From positions 1 through 34,498 of the forward strand of contig CAKVMD010000012.1 of assembly GCA_934771475.1 (NCBI GenBank): DNA of 34,498 nucleotides. Reading direction: 5' to 3'. The stretch comes from an uncultured Clostridia bacterium (GTDB lineage: Bacteria; Bacillota; Clostridia; Christensenellales; UBA1242). Under the pieces are notes generated by a model. That model did no database searches, was not told the DNA's origin, and was given only the letters and a program-made list of their open reading frames with translations. Below, in pieces: positions 7,057 through 22,000 of this stretch (the first letter of the stretch is position 1; every line of letters starts with the position of its first letter). A program made the translations under genes and the position numbers.

Positions 7057-10000
7057 TATACTAAATTTAATTCTGCAATTTTACATCCGCTTGAGGTTTT
7101 TAAAATGCCAAAAACAGTCTCCGCTACAGAATTCAATGTGTTAACGTTAACAAAGGCATTCTTTTTACCGTAGTCTTCATATTTGTACTCTTGGCTCCCC
7201 ACTTTTAAGATTACTGTATCATCCGAAATATCCTTTCTTTCAGCATTTCCTTTTCCCCACAAAGTCCCCGTATGATACCAATATTTAGTTGCTTTGCCCA
7301 TGGTTACAGTTTTTATAGAATTTCCATATATATCAAAAATCTTTCCAGGTATTCCTATACCTTTAGTTACTTCGCCATTTAAGATTGAAAGTACAGAGTT
7401 ATAAGTAGAATAATCATATGTAGGCATTCCACCATCTCCGGCTTTGAGAATTCCAACATTTTTAAATTTTGAAACACCTTCAATGATAATATTACCACCT
7501 TTGGATTTCTCACAAAAAGCATCATAGCAATTCCTACAAGTTGCACCATTTTGTGCAATTATGACACCATAAAAAACACATTGTGAACCACTATTTATTG
7601 TAACATCCTTTGAGTCCGTAGTACTTACAAGCCATCCATAAACTTGTACATTATCAAAAGACATATTCAATAAATTTTCTGTCATTTTACCGTAAATGGC
7701 TGTATCAATGAATTTCGTATTCTTATTTGGATCATCAATATTCCCAGCGATTCCTAGGTCTTTTAAAGTTATAGATGTAGTATTGATTGCATCCTCATTT
7801 AAGTTTAATAAGACATGCCCATTCCCATATATTGTTGTTTCTGTGGTAAATAAACCAGCCTCTTTAATTACAACGTTTCCATCTAAAATAAAGCCAGAGT
7901 AAACACTTATACCATCTTGCAAAGATTTAGAACTCCACAACCCAGATGAAACAATCATAAATTCCTCACCGCCAATATCTACTTTTTTTGCAGCACTGTC
8001 CTTTTGCAATACCAATTTCTCCATCGCTGTTTTTTTATCGGCATTACTTAAGTTACCATAGTCTCTACTACTAGCTTTCTTTAATTGAGCTTCATATATC
8101 GATGATGGTGATGAGCCTCCATAATTAGAAGAAAACAAAGACTTATTATAATATGTTATATGTGATATGTTACTATTGCTCGCTGAATGCTTCCATGTAT
8201 TATATGCTTTGTTATATAGTTGCTCTGTTTTATCCCAGTCGTCACCTCCACTTGGCGTACTACTTGTTTGCCAAGTTTGATCGTGCGCCCCACGAACCTG
8301 TACGTTCCAGCATAATCTATGCATTATCTCTCCAGCTGTTGGAAGCCCAAATTTATCGTAGGCTAAAGGTTGAAGTGTCCCGGAGGTATACTGGGTTTGG
8401 AATCTGTGGGAACCATCAGACACTGAGTCAACCGTCTGTATTTGTACTGAAAACGCAGAATTATTGTCATTTTTACAATAAGCATAAGCAGCCTTCTTTT
8501 CAGCATTAATTTTGTAATATTTGAACATTTCAGAACCATCTGTATTTTTAGAGATACTGCCTTTATATCCCGTTCCATTAAGCATGTCAGAGTCGAATAT
8601 CGTTTTAGCATGATTGTTCTCTCCGTCAAAAGACTTAACTGATAAACTATCACTAAATACATTTACATTATTTGTAATTTCAAAACTCATACTATACATG
8701 AAATTCGTGCTCTCCTCATTACCTGAGGTATACTTCCAATTTGGGTTTTGTCCAAGAGCCTCAATTAAGCCGTCATTATAGCAATTATTAAGAGTTGTAT
8801 TGTCTCCACTGTCAGCGATAATCCCAGCAGCACGGGCACCTTTTGTTTGCGACTTATTTCCAGCCTTAATTAAACCTGAGTTATAGCAATTATTGATAGT
8901 TACTTTTGAAACGGATTGTCCCACAATTCCCGCAGAATAATACTTGCAATTTGTACTTTCAAGAGCTGTTGCTCCTGGAACCGCATATCCTGAAAGCACA
9001 CTTGATGCATTATAGCAATATTCAATTAAAGTTGTAGCGCCAACATATGCAACCAGCCCACCAGCAAAAACACTAATATCACTTTGTTTAATTCCTCCAG
9101 GATCTGAAATTTCCGCGAGAGATGTCGCATTTATTGGTCCATAATTTGAACAGTAACTAATTGTAATATCGCTTGAAGCGGTAAATTGACCAGCAAGTCC
9201 ACCAACATAAACGTTCCCTGCATTTCCTATAATCAATCCCCAATATTTCTCATCGTCGTTAATTTCATTTTTATTTAATTTATTTAATTGTGACGCTTTC
9301 CTTGCCGTAACCATGGTTAAGTTTGTAACACAAGCAATATGCCCGCCATCAATTGTACCTACGAGTCCACCAGCAACAATCGTTCCAGTTCCGTTAATTG
9401 CTATATTCCCCGTCAGCGTAATATTTGATACAAATGCGCGAGTAATTGCGTTGGCAAGAAGCCCTCCACCGCTTGTAAGATTTGAATCATTCAAATTTAA
9501 GTTAACAATAATTGCTTTTGTAAACCTATTGGATTCCCAACCATCGCCCTTTTCATAAATTTGAAGAGAACCCAATAATGTTTTACTATTGGAAGTATCC
9601 CCTGTTGACATAGATATAGATGTGATATTTGACATTTTAAATATACTGCCATTATTTGCGACACTCTTAAACAATGATGTTTTAAGGCCTTTAATCGTGT
9701 ACCCTTGTCCATCAAGGATTCCACTCAATGTAATATTCTGCGACGATATTTTTGATTTCAAATCACTATTAGTTAAATCAATATTATTTGTAAGAATATA
9801 ATTGAATTTATTATTGTTTTCAATTGTAATTGAGCTACTTACACGAGTGTTATTCATTAATTTATCTTTAAACACCATGTTCCAAACGGAAGCGTTAGGA
9901 ATTTTAAAATAGTTATTGTATTGATGCCAACGTCTACTGCCTTCGCTAGTTTCAAAATTAATATCATCATAACCATTTTCGCGATTTGTGTAGGTAATAT

Positions 10001-13000
10001 CCCAAACATACGAATCGTAGGTAATATTTGTTGAAGAACCTTGCTGTTTTATGTCAGTCCTGTTTGCAATGTATGCAAAAGATGAATTTTTGAGGTAGCC
10101 ATATTTAAGGGTTGGATAACCATAGTTGTAACGATAATCTACTTGCCACTTAATTTTATCAAATCCTGGGGCTGGTCCGTTAGCTTGATTATTATCATCA
10201 CTATCATATAGCACGCCAAGATAACCTTCAGACTTGGTCGTAGGTTTTTCGACATTATCATCGTCCGCTTTTTTAGCGGAATCAAACAACGAGAAATTAT
10301 TCCCGTAGAATTCTACATGTTGATTATCGTCATTCCAGTTCAATAATTTCATTTCACAAGCATTTTGATCATAGAAAATGTTTTGATGAGTTTTGTTGCC
10401 ACCAATTAAATAAACATTGTCCTCATTGAATGAACCCTTTACATAATCATTCAAATCAAAGTGGGTATATGAATAGCAGTTTTGATATTTTGTTGATTTA
10501 GAGTTATTTACCTCGCCGATTGCAAAGCAGTTGGCTGAAATGTACGTTGTAATTTTCCCACCAGTATAGCAATTTTCAACAAATGCTCCTTCATCTTTGC
10601 CTACTTGGCAAACGAGACCGCTGACCCATCCGTCTTTCCCTGCACGGTACAAAAGATTAATATCAGACGAGCAATCAAATACTTTACCGGAGGTTCTTCC
10701 TACAAGCCCAGCCACTGCGACCTTGCCGGTTCCGCCAACCTCTATTGAGCCCTGAGTTTGACAAGCGTAGATAATCGTGTTCACCCCTGCTTCACCTACA
10801 AGCCCACCATAAGATGTGTTTTGGTTTTGATCATAAGTTGTCGCATTTTCAATTACGCTGTTATTCTCAACAACAAAACCAGAAATAAAACTGAAGTCTC
10901 CAAGTTGATGAATTAAGCCCATACTTTGTGTGTTTTTAAATTTAATAGGTTTATTGTCTTCATAAATAAATGCTTTATGATCAAAACTTATCGACACGTA
11001 ATTGCCTTCTTTATCAACTTCATAAAGACAATTTTCGAATCCTTCTTCAAAGTATTGAGCTACACAGTATGAAAGACCATTTGTTTCCCCATCACAATTA
11101 AAGCTATTCGATGTAATTTTTGCTGGGTTTAATTTATGTCCATAATCCATACCTCTAATTTTAGATGATATAATTCCGTTGGTTCCAGCAAGCGCGAAGT
11201 CATAACTCTTACTAGGCATACTCCCATAACCTAAATAATGGGAATCAGGATCGTATCTTCTTGTGTAACCTACATCGAAAGCATGGTCATCTGTAAGCAA
11301 GCATACTTTATGGTTGTAGTAATTGTAATAGTTAGGATAGTCTGCATCGTAAAGCCATCCTCCTCCAATCATAGCGTGAGCAGTATCTTCTGTAGCTGTT
11401 GAATAACGCGAGTTATGTGATGTCATAAGGGAATAATTATTGGTTGCATTAACCTGTCCATCATTGTCTGCGACTTTCTCTTGCAGTCCAACAATCCCCC
11501 CAAAATAATACTTAGTTAGAGGAAGAACACTTTCTTCATAATTTACAAAAACATCACCATAATTATATGAACGCGAAATTTTAAAGGCTTTACTTTCACT
11601 TTCGTACGATGAGTCAAACACATCAAATACAGCATAACTATGACCAATAACGCCCCCAGCGTATACTATTCTGCCTGCCTCAACATATAATGCACCACCA
11701 AATGAAGTATATTGCGAATTAAACTTTGTGTTTGCATCATTTGTAGTGTTGGCTCGTTCACCCACAATTCCGCCAAATTTAATCTCGTCTGAACGTGAAT
11801 ATATTTTCCCATCATAACGTATAAGATTTGAAGATTCCCCGGTAATACTTGTGACTAATGTTTCCTTATTCTCTTCTGTAGGCCTAATCTCACCATCTAT
11901 GCATCCTGCAATTCCTCCGGCATATATTTTTTTAGAATTAATGTCTGCACCACTTTGGAGTAGTGTACCACCAGACGCAGTTAATATAAGCCCACTTTCT
12001 GCCTTGCCTATTATTCCGCCAAAGTAAACCTCACTTTTGTTAGCAAACCAGTCTGTAAATATTGTAGAGTTTAAATCGGTATCTTTTATACAAAAGTTCG
12101 AGTTCGACTCAATCTTTACTTCCCCTTTTGACAATCCAATAAGTCCGCCAATATGCGCGGTGCTTTTTACATGAATCGTTGAACTACCAACACCGATTGT
12201 AGAGCCAACATTATTTATAGTAATCTGTCCACTTGCTTCAGAACCAGTGGCACCATTAAGACCGACAAGGCCGCCAACATAAGCCGACGTTATCGATTTG
12301 CTTGAAGGCGTTTCCACTTTATAAGAAGAGCCAAAGCCTTTAAGATCAATAGTGGCCCCGCTCGCCCCATTCAAGTTTCCAGCGAAACCACCCGCATAAA
12401 GGTTTGGAGTCCCTGTTGTTGAACCTAATTCCAGTGAACCTTTTATGCCTTTGAAATAGTCTTTCCAAGTATTTAATGTCGAGACATTTGAAACCTTTCC
12501 AAACACAGCTCCTGCATAAAGGTTTGCGCTTAATAAATTGATAGTTGCAACTGACGAAATTTGAGCATCATTCTTATCTGATGTAAGTGAAAATTCATCC
12601 ACATTTGCAAGCAAGCCAATCGCACCACCGAGATAAGCATCGCTTGAAGAGTTGCCAAGAGAGTTACTAATGCTTATGCTATCACTTTCGCTTGCATTTG
12701 TGTAAGCATTAACATTGGTCATTTTAAAGTTAAGTGCCCCGCTTTCTTTAACAACGCTTCCAAAGAGTCCGCCTACAGACTCGTTAACTTTTCCGCCGGT
12801 CGAAATAAGGGTGTTACCTTGAGCATCAACTGACACATCTGAAACGGTCATTATAGAGTATGGGCTGTTTTGAACGAGTTTGCCGGCAATCAAGCCGATA
12901 TTGTCTATCGTGCTGTTTCCATCCACAGAAAGTAAACTTTGCCCAGAGACTTTTGCTGTTCCATTGTCGTTTTTTGATACTTCAATTATTAAGTCATTAA

Positions 13001-16000
13001 TAGTGCTATTTACGATAGATGAAGCGACAATTCCGACATTTCCTTTTGCATTGTTAAATTTTACACCACTACCAAGTTGAATAGTAAGCCCATTTAATCT
13101 TGCTGATGTGATGTTTCCGTTTACAAACAGTCCAACATTGCTTTTCCCGTTTGCATTCACTTCAATGAGGCTTTGACTTGTAGAGTTATTAATAAATTCA
13201 ACAATTAAATTTTGAACCGAGAAACCTTCCTTTGTTGAACTCAAAAAGTTTCTGTTTGAAATAATTCTTACATCATCCTCATTTCCACTTGCAGTTGTCT
13301 TTTTCCCTGAGTGTTTAATAGTACCATAGAAGCCCTCAACCGCTTTCAAGTTTTTGTATCTAGATTCAGTGAGGTCAATATCGGCATAAGTATCAGCGCC
13401 CGGTGCAGTTTTACCGCGAACGATAACGGTGATATTGTTGTATCTCATTTGTGCAAAAACTTGTGCGACATTGTAGCAATCAAGGTATACGCTACCGCCA
13501 TAAGTTCTATACTGTATAGTTGGGAAAAGGTCGTTTGGAGCGTGTTTCCAGTTTTCTTCAAGCCAAACTTCACTCTTCAAGAAACCGTCCTGAGTGTTTG
13601 TGCTTTCGGTAGTTGTGAAGCCTGCTGGTCCAGAGATTACATAAACTAAGATTGGAGTTTTAGTATAAGCATCCTTTCCATCTACGCCGTCCATGAGGTT
13701 AACATAGAAGTCTGTTCCTGCAAAATTGTAACTTGCATAATACGAGTTTGTAGGAGATGGGTCTTCATTCGAGCCAGTCGAGCCACCTCTTTGAACAAAG
13801 TCTACATATTGTTTGTAGCCAGTAAGAGTTGCTCTTGTAAACACACCAGCTGTTGCGCTTTGGTAAACCGCACCGACAAAAGCGTTAATCTTATAGTTTG
13901 GTGTAAGGTTATTTTCTGCGCCAACTTTAAGGGTTACATTTTCCCCCTTTTCATAGTCGTAAGATGTGAAGTAATTGTAAGCATTTACTGACAAGAAACT
14001 TAAAGTTCCGCCAGTTGTCTTTCCTACAATTCCGCCCGCTTTGCCAGCGCTAGAACTGCGGACATCACCAGTTGCATAAACTTCATGAACAAGGTAAGAA
14101 GTTGTGAATTTGCCCGCAATCTTTGCTTCGGCTGAATATTTGTCTGATGATGCAACTTCTCCAATTACTCCACCAGCATATTCTGCTTTTGGAGATGTAA
14201 CATTGATTTTTGAGTATGAAATTTCAAGTGCACCGCTTCCTGCAAAGCCAATAAGACCGCCGATTGCTTTTTGGGTGTAATCTTCATCGCCGACAAAGAG
14301 GTTTAAAATTCCTCTTTCTACATTTGCGTTGCCAGAATAGTAAGCGTGCATATTGCTTTCAATGCTGTCTTGGATGTTTGAGTTGTCATCACTAGTATTT
14401 ATGTGCTCAGCATAGATACGCGTAACTCCGCCAAATGATTGACCGAGAACACCGCCCGCATAACCAAACATTGCGTAAAGTTGCGATTGACTAGCGCTAG
14501 ACGAGCCGTTAAATATAACAGAAATATCATTTACATAAGTTTGTGGGCCAGTTATACCAATAGCGCCACCAACAACCATCGCTTTTGACTTAACGATTCC
14601 GCGAACCTTAATGTTGTTGATTTGATAATTGTTCTTTTGATAGTCGGAATAATCAAATTTGCTTTGAGTAGTGCTGTAAATGTCCGCCATTCCGAACAAT
14701 GCGCCCGCGTAAGAATACTTTCTAAATTCTTGAACGACCTTGTTATCAAACTTGGTTCCGTTTTGTAAGAGAGCCCCTTGCGCTCTGAAACTTGTGATTG
14801 TGCTTGGAGTCAAGTTTGTAAGCTTGACACCGCCATTTTCATCACTTGTGTAGAAAATCGCATAAGTTGAAGGATTATTGATAGTTATATTTTTAACAAC
14901 AGTAGCGCCAAATGCATAACCTGCAATTCCTCCAACAAAATTGCTTCCTACGATTTCAGCGTTATCAGAGAAATCCATAGTTATGCCAACTATTGTTGCG
15001 TCTTTTACATAACCTGCGAGTGCTCCGACAAGTGGAACATCACCAGCGACAACATTGTCTACTTTGAGATTTAAGTTTGTTATAATTGGTTTGAACACTT
15101 TTCCAGTGCCAATTTCGGCACTAGTTTTTGAAATTGATTCAAGTGATTTGAAAAGTCCATAAGAAACAACATTCTTATTTGAACTTGTAAGTCTTATTGA
15201 ATTAATTGTGAAGCCATTTCCGTAGAATCTTCCGCTGAAAGACTTAGAGGAAGAAGGAAGTGAATAAGATGCAGTTTCAACTTTCAGTTCATCAAGATTA
15301 ATATCTGCGACAACGCGGTAAGTTCCATAGACATTGCTTTCATCAAAGTACTTCTTAATGTAAGTTGAAGTGCTTTCGCCCATTGCCTGAACAAAGTCTT
15401 CTGCATCAGCAATAATGATTGGGTTTGTAACCCCACCAAGCGAGGTGTCGATTGTTGTACCGCCGATGATTATTGTTGCGTAAGGCAAGATATACTTTTT
15501 GTCTCCGTCCGCTCTTGTTGGACCTTCATAAGCAGTGTCTTCAACATAGTAAATATATCTATGAGAGAAAGAAATTCTTTCCGCTTCTATAAGCGACACT
15601 TTGCCATCAATAATTCTCCAAATTCCGCTGTCGTCATCAGACGAGTTGGAAATTGCGAAACCATAGAAGGAAGTAATTATTGTAGGGTCGGCAATAAGCA
15701 TAGCGCCAGTAGAATATTGAGTTTCGGTTGTAGCGCTAGAATCATCTTCCGAAGAAGCGTTGTTTACAGAGTAGAAATAGCAGTTTTCGTACTCACCATT
15801 TTGTTGGCTTTCGCTGTTTGCGTCTACACCAGAGAAGTTCATCTGTGTAAATCTATCACTCTCGATTTGACAAGCAGAGAAACCATTTACAATTTTACCG
15901 CTGTTTTTGTAAACAAAACCTGAGGCAAACATAACATTTCCAAGTCCTTGCGAAGTCGAAATCAATATGTTTGAGTATGAGTCGTTAATTTGCGAGAAGT

Positions 16001-19000
16001 TTGAATAAGCAAAGCCAGCAATTATACCTTGGCTTTTTAGGCTAGAACCCATAATTGCAGTATCTTTTTCGTGTCCGCTTAATCTAATTCCCTCAATGAA
16101 ACTTGTAACAATTCTACCACTGTTTTCACCAACAAAACCAGCAAGATAAATGTCTTGACCGCTTAAATCTTTGGATATGTTAGACCTGTTATCCATGGCT
16201 GTGTTTTTAACAAATGAAGCACTGATAGTTCCGTCTCCACTGTTATTTAGTACAAAGCCAGCCATACAGCCTTGTCCAGAAATAATGAAGTTTTCAAGTT
16301 CCACTTGTTCCGCGTCTGTTCTGCCAATGTTTCTGCCATCAGGGGTTGTTTCTTCCCCACTTATAACATAAACACTGTCGCCACCCACGCGTGAATTTGT
16401 AATATTGCCATCATTGTTTAAAACAAATCCTGCAAGGTTTACTTTTACATTCAAGTGGTCAGCAAGGTGTGCTTCTTGGGTTGTATTAACTCCGTCAGTC
16501 AAGAAGAGGTTAATTCCCGCTTGTTTGTTGCTTGGAAGTCTATTTGTATAAGAGAGTGTTTGCCCGCCTACGGTATAAGTACCGTTTGTATAAAAGGCAA
16601 CGACTTCACAATTTGTGATTATACCCTTATTTGAAAGAGCAAAGCCAGCAACATTGATATTTTTATATTGAGAAATGTTTACTGTAAGTTGTCCACCTTC
16701 ATAGAGGTTAACCCTTACATTTTTAAGCATTGTGCCTTCTATAACATTGTTAAATAGGGCAACATTTAAAGTTGATTCGTCCTCATTCATGGCAAAAGAC
16801 TTAATATAAATAGTATGTCCGTTACCATCAAGGCTTGAAATGTAAGTTGTATCAAAAGGCTCGTAGTTTTCAAGCACGATATCGTCTAAGAGGATGTAAT
16901 CTTGAACCGCTTTTTCTCCATTCTTTGGGTCAAGTGCCAAGAATGCATCCGCATTTTTGATTACAAGTGGCAAATCTTCATCAGAGAAAGTTTCAATATT
17001 GATTGTGAAGTATGTCTTAATCACTTTCTCAACTTTGTTTGCTGTAACATAGGTGTAAAGAACCATTGAAACCGATGCGCCAGACATAACATTTCCAGTT
17101 ATTGTGAGAGCATTTTGCCCTTTTACTTCATAAACTGAAATTGCTTTGCTTGAAAGGTTTTCAGAGTTAAGAGCATATTCTTCTCCACCAATTACATAGA
17201 AAAGTCTTTCTTCGATTGACAACTTTTTATAATTAGTTTCCTGCCCTGCGACTGATTTATCGCGATAGTTGATAATATAGTTCGCCTTGTTTGCATCGGC
17301 ATCGGCGCTTGGATAATATCCTGCATTTAAAAATACATTGCGGTCTTTAATAATTTTTTGAGCCTCTTTGCTGTCAGCCTCTCCAATAGGATATTCCTCT
17401 GGGATAAGCCCATAGTTTATCTTAACAGTTTTTGGAACGCCCGCCCAAACTGTAAGTTCTTGGTTGTCGCCATTCTTTTCGCCAATTAAGATGTCGTCTT
17501 CATTGATTTTGAAGTCTACAAGTATAACAGTTGCAATAGCAAACTTTGTTTCTTCAAAACCGTTAAGCGTTCTTCTAACTGTTGCTTTAAGATAGAATAT
17601 TCCAGTATCTTTATCGTCTACCTTTGCTTTGAGAGATGCGCGAATAGTTGCCATATAGGTTTTTATGCCTCTTACAGCGTCAATCTCTGGCTCGTCAGAA
17701 ACGCTTAGAATTGAAATGCCGTTTACATTGCCATCAACAACAAGCGCATCAAGTTTTTGATTTGCAAGCACTTCAATTTTAATCTGTGCGGTTGAACCTT
17801 TTGCAAGGAACACTGTGTCCTCGCCATCGATTGTTATTCTAGGCTCGCGAAGATAACTTATATCCATATAATAGTTTGCATAAGTAAGTTTTTCGCCCTC
17901 TTCACCATAGAATGAAACTGTTACGCAAATTGTAGAATCGGCTTCAACTGTTGTGTTTATCCAAAGTTTGAAATAAATTTGTTGTGGTTTTGCCGATGGA
18001 GTATATCTAAATGCGTTTCCTACTTGCTCAAAGTTTCCACTATTATTTCCACTATTAAAAGATGAGTAATTCGTTCCACTCTTTTGCAATAAATCAATAG
18101 TAACTGCGCCCGCAATATTAACGCCAGAATATTTGATTTCCATATATTTATAGTAAGCAAATTCTGGGTTGATTGAAACTTGCATAATTGAACTCTTTCC
18201 AGGAGCAAGAGTTGAGGTTTTTTCGCCTGCAACATAAATGTCTTGACCGCCACTTCTATATGCATTTTTTACAACCGAGTTTGAAATGTCAATGCTTGTA
18301 AATTGTTGTCTATTGAATGTAAGTTTAAGTCTTGCACTTTCATTTTGTGTGGTTGTAGTAAAGTATACTTCAAAATTGTCATTCTTGCTAATATTGTTTT
18401 TATAGGCATCGTTAATTGAGAATGTAACTATATAAGTATTAGTATAGGTTTTTGTTTCGCTTCCACCAGCAGTTTCATTTGCTGTTTCAGCTACACTAAT
18501 GTTTAAAACCGCTGTATTGTTTCTTGAAAATACATATTGCCCGTCAGCCACTGTTCTTACTAAAACAATATCTTCGCTAGAACTTTTATCAATAACCGTA
18601 GGCACGATACTGTCGTTTGCCTCAGTCGTTTTAACAACAACTTGAAGAGTTCCGTTAACAGATGGGGTTACAACAAGTTCCTCCCCTGTGTAGTCGATAG
18701 AAATTGCCCCATTTTCTGGGAAGATTGTAAATTCTTTCTTCAATGAACTGTGTTGATATGTTTCTCCAGCAACTTGTGCCGTCAAAGTTACTTTTGTTTC
18801 AATAGAACTTTGAGTAGTAACTGCACTAAATACAAGCCCTGACGCTTCAAATTTGACTGCGTTACTACCTTCGCCAGTTGGAGTTGTTTCGGATGTAAGT
18901 TCAAAACTTGGAGTTACAAAATCGTAACTATGAGCCAAATTGCCAAGATATGCACTCGTTTTCAAAAGTGATGCAGTGAAAATAGCAGATTTCGTTTTTT

Positions 19001-22000
19001 GAATGCTTATCTTTGTGTTATCCACATCTTCAATAGAGCCATAAGACAATTTAAATCCGTTGTATGCCGAAATAACTGAAATATTTTTTTCTACATAATT
19101 TGATGCATCTTGTCTTGATGAGAATGTAAGTTTAACTGTTCCGGTTTGATTAACAAAAAGACTTGTGCCTTGAACCCTTACAATCATTTCGTTTGAAGAT
19201 GTTACTCTAACGCCTTCGCCTAAGCCCAAGTCGCTGAAACTGATTGTGTTAAGTTTGTCAAGGTCTCTTTGCTCTGTATCGGTTAAAGAAGCAACAATGT
19301 CAGCAAGCCCATAGTGCATGAAAATTATGTTTTTATCCGTTACCATAACTTGCATATAACCATTATCGGTTACATCTTTTTTAGGAGCGGTTACTTTTGA
19401 TAGTTTTTGAGATTGATAAATGTCTTTAAGGTGCTTTTCCCTGCCATTTACATATTCTCTGTATCCGGTTTCACCATTTCCAACAAAGTTATTTTTATCT
19501 GTTTCCTTAAACACAGAAGTATAGGTATAAGTCGAGCCATCAGCCGCCTTGTAGTAAGAATTGTATACATCACTGTAACTAACATTGTCAGGAAACGCAT
19601 TTTCAATTTTATCAGTTTCGCATCCTACAACCGCAAATGAGTAAATAACTTGTGGCTGTCCGCTTGCTTCCGTTGAGGTTTGCCCTTCGGTGGCACTTAC
19701 CGCGCCAATGAATGGAGCTGTAAGAGTGTTAGTCTTTCCGCCTTCTGAGTCAGTGAGGGTATAGTTATAAGCGTAACTTCTTTCAATCGTTGAACCATTA
19801 ACTGCCTCGCCTACAAGTCCAGCAATATCTGCGCCCTCAGCGCCAGCAAAAGTGTTGACATTATAAGGATTTTTGCCAGTTTGAACATTTTGAACATTAT
19901 AAAATTCAACCCTTGCGCCATAAATGAGTCCGCTATTTTTGCCAGCAACTCCACCAATGTATTGGGCGTTTCCACTTATGGAAAGACCAAGAACACCGAC
20001 ACTTTTGATAGTGCCATTATTTTCACCAGCAATTCCGCCACCATGTGTTCCGTTTATTGTGAGCACACTTGCATAAGTGCCTTTGGTGTCGATTGTTACA
20101 TTTTCGATTGTGCCATTGTTAATGTCGCAAACAAAGCCATTGCCTTTTACATCGCCAAGCAAAGTAAGATTGCGAATAGTTCCTGTCAAGGTCTTTACAA
20201 GGTTTTCGCTGCCTTCCGTAAATTTGATAGAAACATTTTCGTCCGCACCTTGAAGCCCGCCTGCAAATTCGTCTTCGTCTAATTGATCTACATTGTTTCC
20301 CCCGCCAACAGTCAATTCTACGCTGTTTTTAAGGGTATAATATTTATCTTTTTCAACTGATTTAAAATCTTCTGCCGAATAAAGTCTATAAGAATATTCA
20401 AAACTTGACCCGTCGACAACAATTATGTCAATTTTTCTCAAAATTTGACTAAAAGGAATTTCCACTTTTTGTGGTTGACCATTGCCAGTTTCTCCCACTT
20501 TGTATGAAACAAAGTAAGCCTCTGTGGTAAGAAAATCAAACCAAGTTTGTCCATTTTCTTTAATTTGTCCAATTTCAGTCAGACTTATTATTCCACTAGT
20601 TTCAAGGTCCCCGTCTTTATAATAATAAGATATATTCCCACCATGAACCATGTCGGCTGGATATACTATCAAACTTCCTTTAATCTTTGTGCTAGTTGCA
20701 ATAGTAACCGCAATTTGAGAAGGAGAAATCTCGCTGACTTTAACAAATGAATTCCCTGTTTGAGCGTTTCCGTCCTTGTCAATAGGAAGATATTTTAATC
20801 CATTGTTTTTAGCATTTGTAGGTGCAACATCAAATACTAAATATTGACCGCTTTTATCTCCAACATTAAATTCAAGCCCGTCAGTTTTTTCATTCATCCA
20901 AGTAACATTTTCCACTCTTTGAGCATTTAAAATTGTGATATTTAATGTGGTCCAAATGTCAATAACAGTCTTGCCTTCCGCTTGGTGAACATAATGTAAT
21001 TCAAGGTCGCAATTTAATAGAGCGTTATCGCCAGTTGTCAAAGCAACAATATCAAACTCGATATAGTTTTCTCCAACCCTTTTATTTTCAATTTTGAAAT
21101 ATCTATCGTTTTCGTTGTTATTGCTTTTGAATTTAAAATTATTTTCAATGTCAGCATAAGTAACCTTAGAATTTGCAAAGTAAATTCTTCTAGTTTGTCT
21201 TGTTTGCCCTGCGTCCTCGTCCGCGATAGTATCACTTGCATACAAGGTTACATTTCTATCTTTTTGTTGTTCAAAACTCAACCCGTCAACAGAGATAAGG
21301 CTTTCTATTTTAACAATTCTTTGAATAACCTTATCTTCACCATTCTCGGCTTTTCCAGTGAATGTGAAAATGGCAAAGGTTTTTCCAACATTTTGTGTTT
21401 GAATAGATTTGATTGTGCCATTATCAATGTTAATCCTTACAAATTGAGAATACCTTTCGGTAACAGCAGTCCCGTCTGCGAGTTTGCCTATAAGGTCAGT
21501 CAAAGTTAAATCAAGATTGTCATTGTCTTCCGTTAAATCTACAAATCTAACTTCAATTTCAGGACTAGCCTCTTTACCATTAGTGGTTCTATTAAACACT
21601 GCCGAAATTGGAGTAAGCGTGTTATTTTTTAAAATAATGTTAGTAAGTGAAGATGAATAACTTTCGCTTCCACCAATGTCGTTTTTGCTGTAATTAGCGC
21701 TAACGACTGAATTTGATTTGTTTGTTGCATCTTGATACAAACTTGCATCTGTAAGAGGTAAGAACACATCAAGTTTAAGTTTTGATTTAAGTGTATCGCT
21801 TGCAACTGTTCCGTTGTCATGATAAAACTCGTAAGTGCTTTGTAAAGTTTCTCCGTATGCCGAGCCATTAAGTGAAGCGCTCATCTCAAAAATGATGTAA
21901 GGCACGCCATTTTCTTCGCCGGATCTTTTAAGGACAAGCTTATCTTCAATCGTAACCAAATTGCTGTTTGATTTAACATGAAGTCCACTCAAAGTGCCTT

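Noticed and set aside
13311..13649. Plus-strand frames opposite the giant gene, such as this 112-residue one
   Set aside because: They are antisense to a continuous repeat-rich coding sequence, lack ribosome binding sites and encode no recognisable protein.
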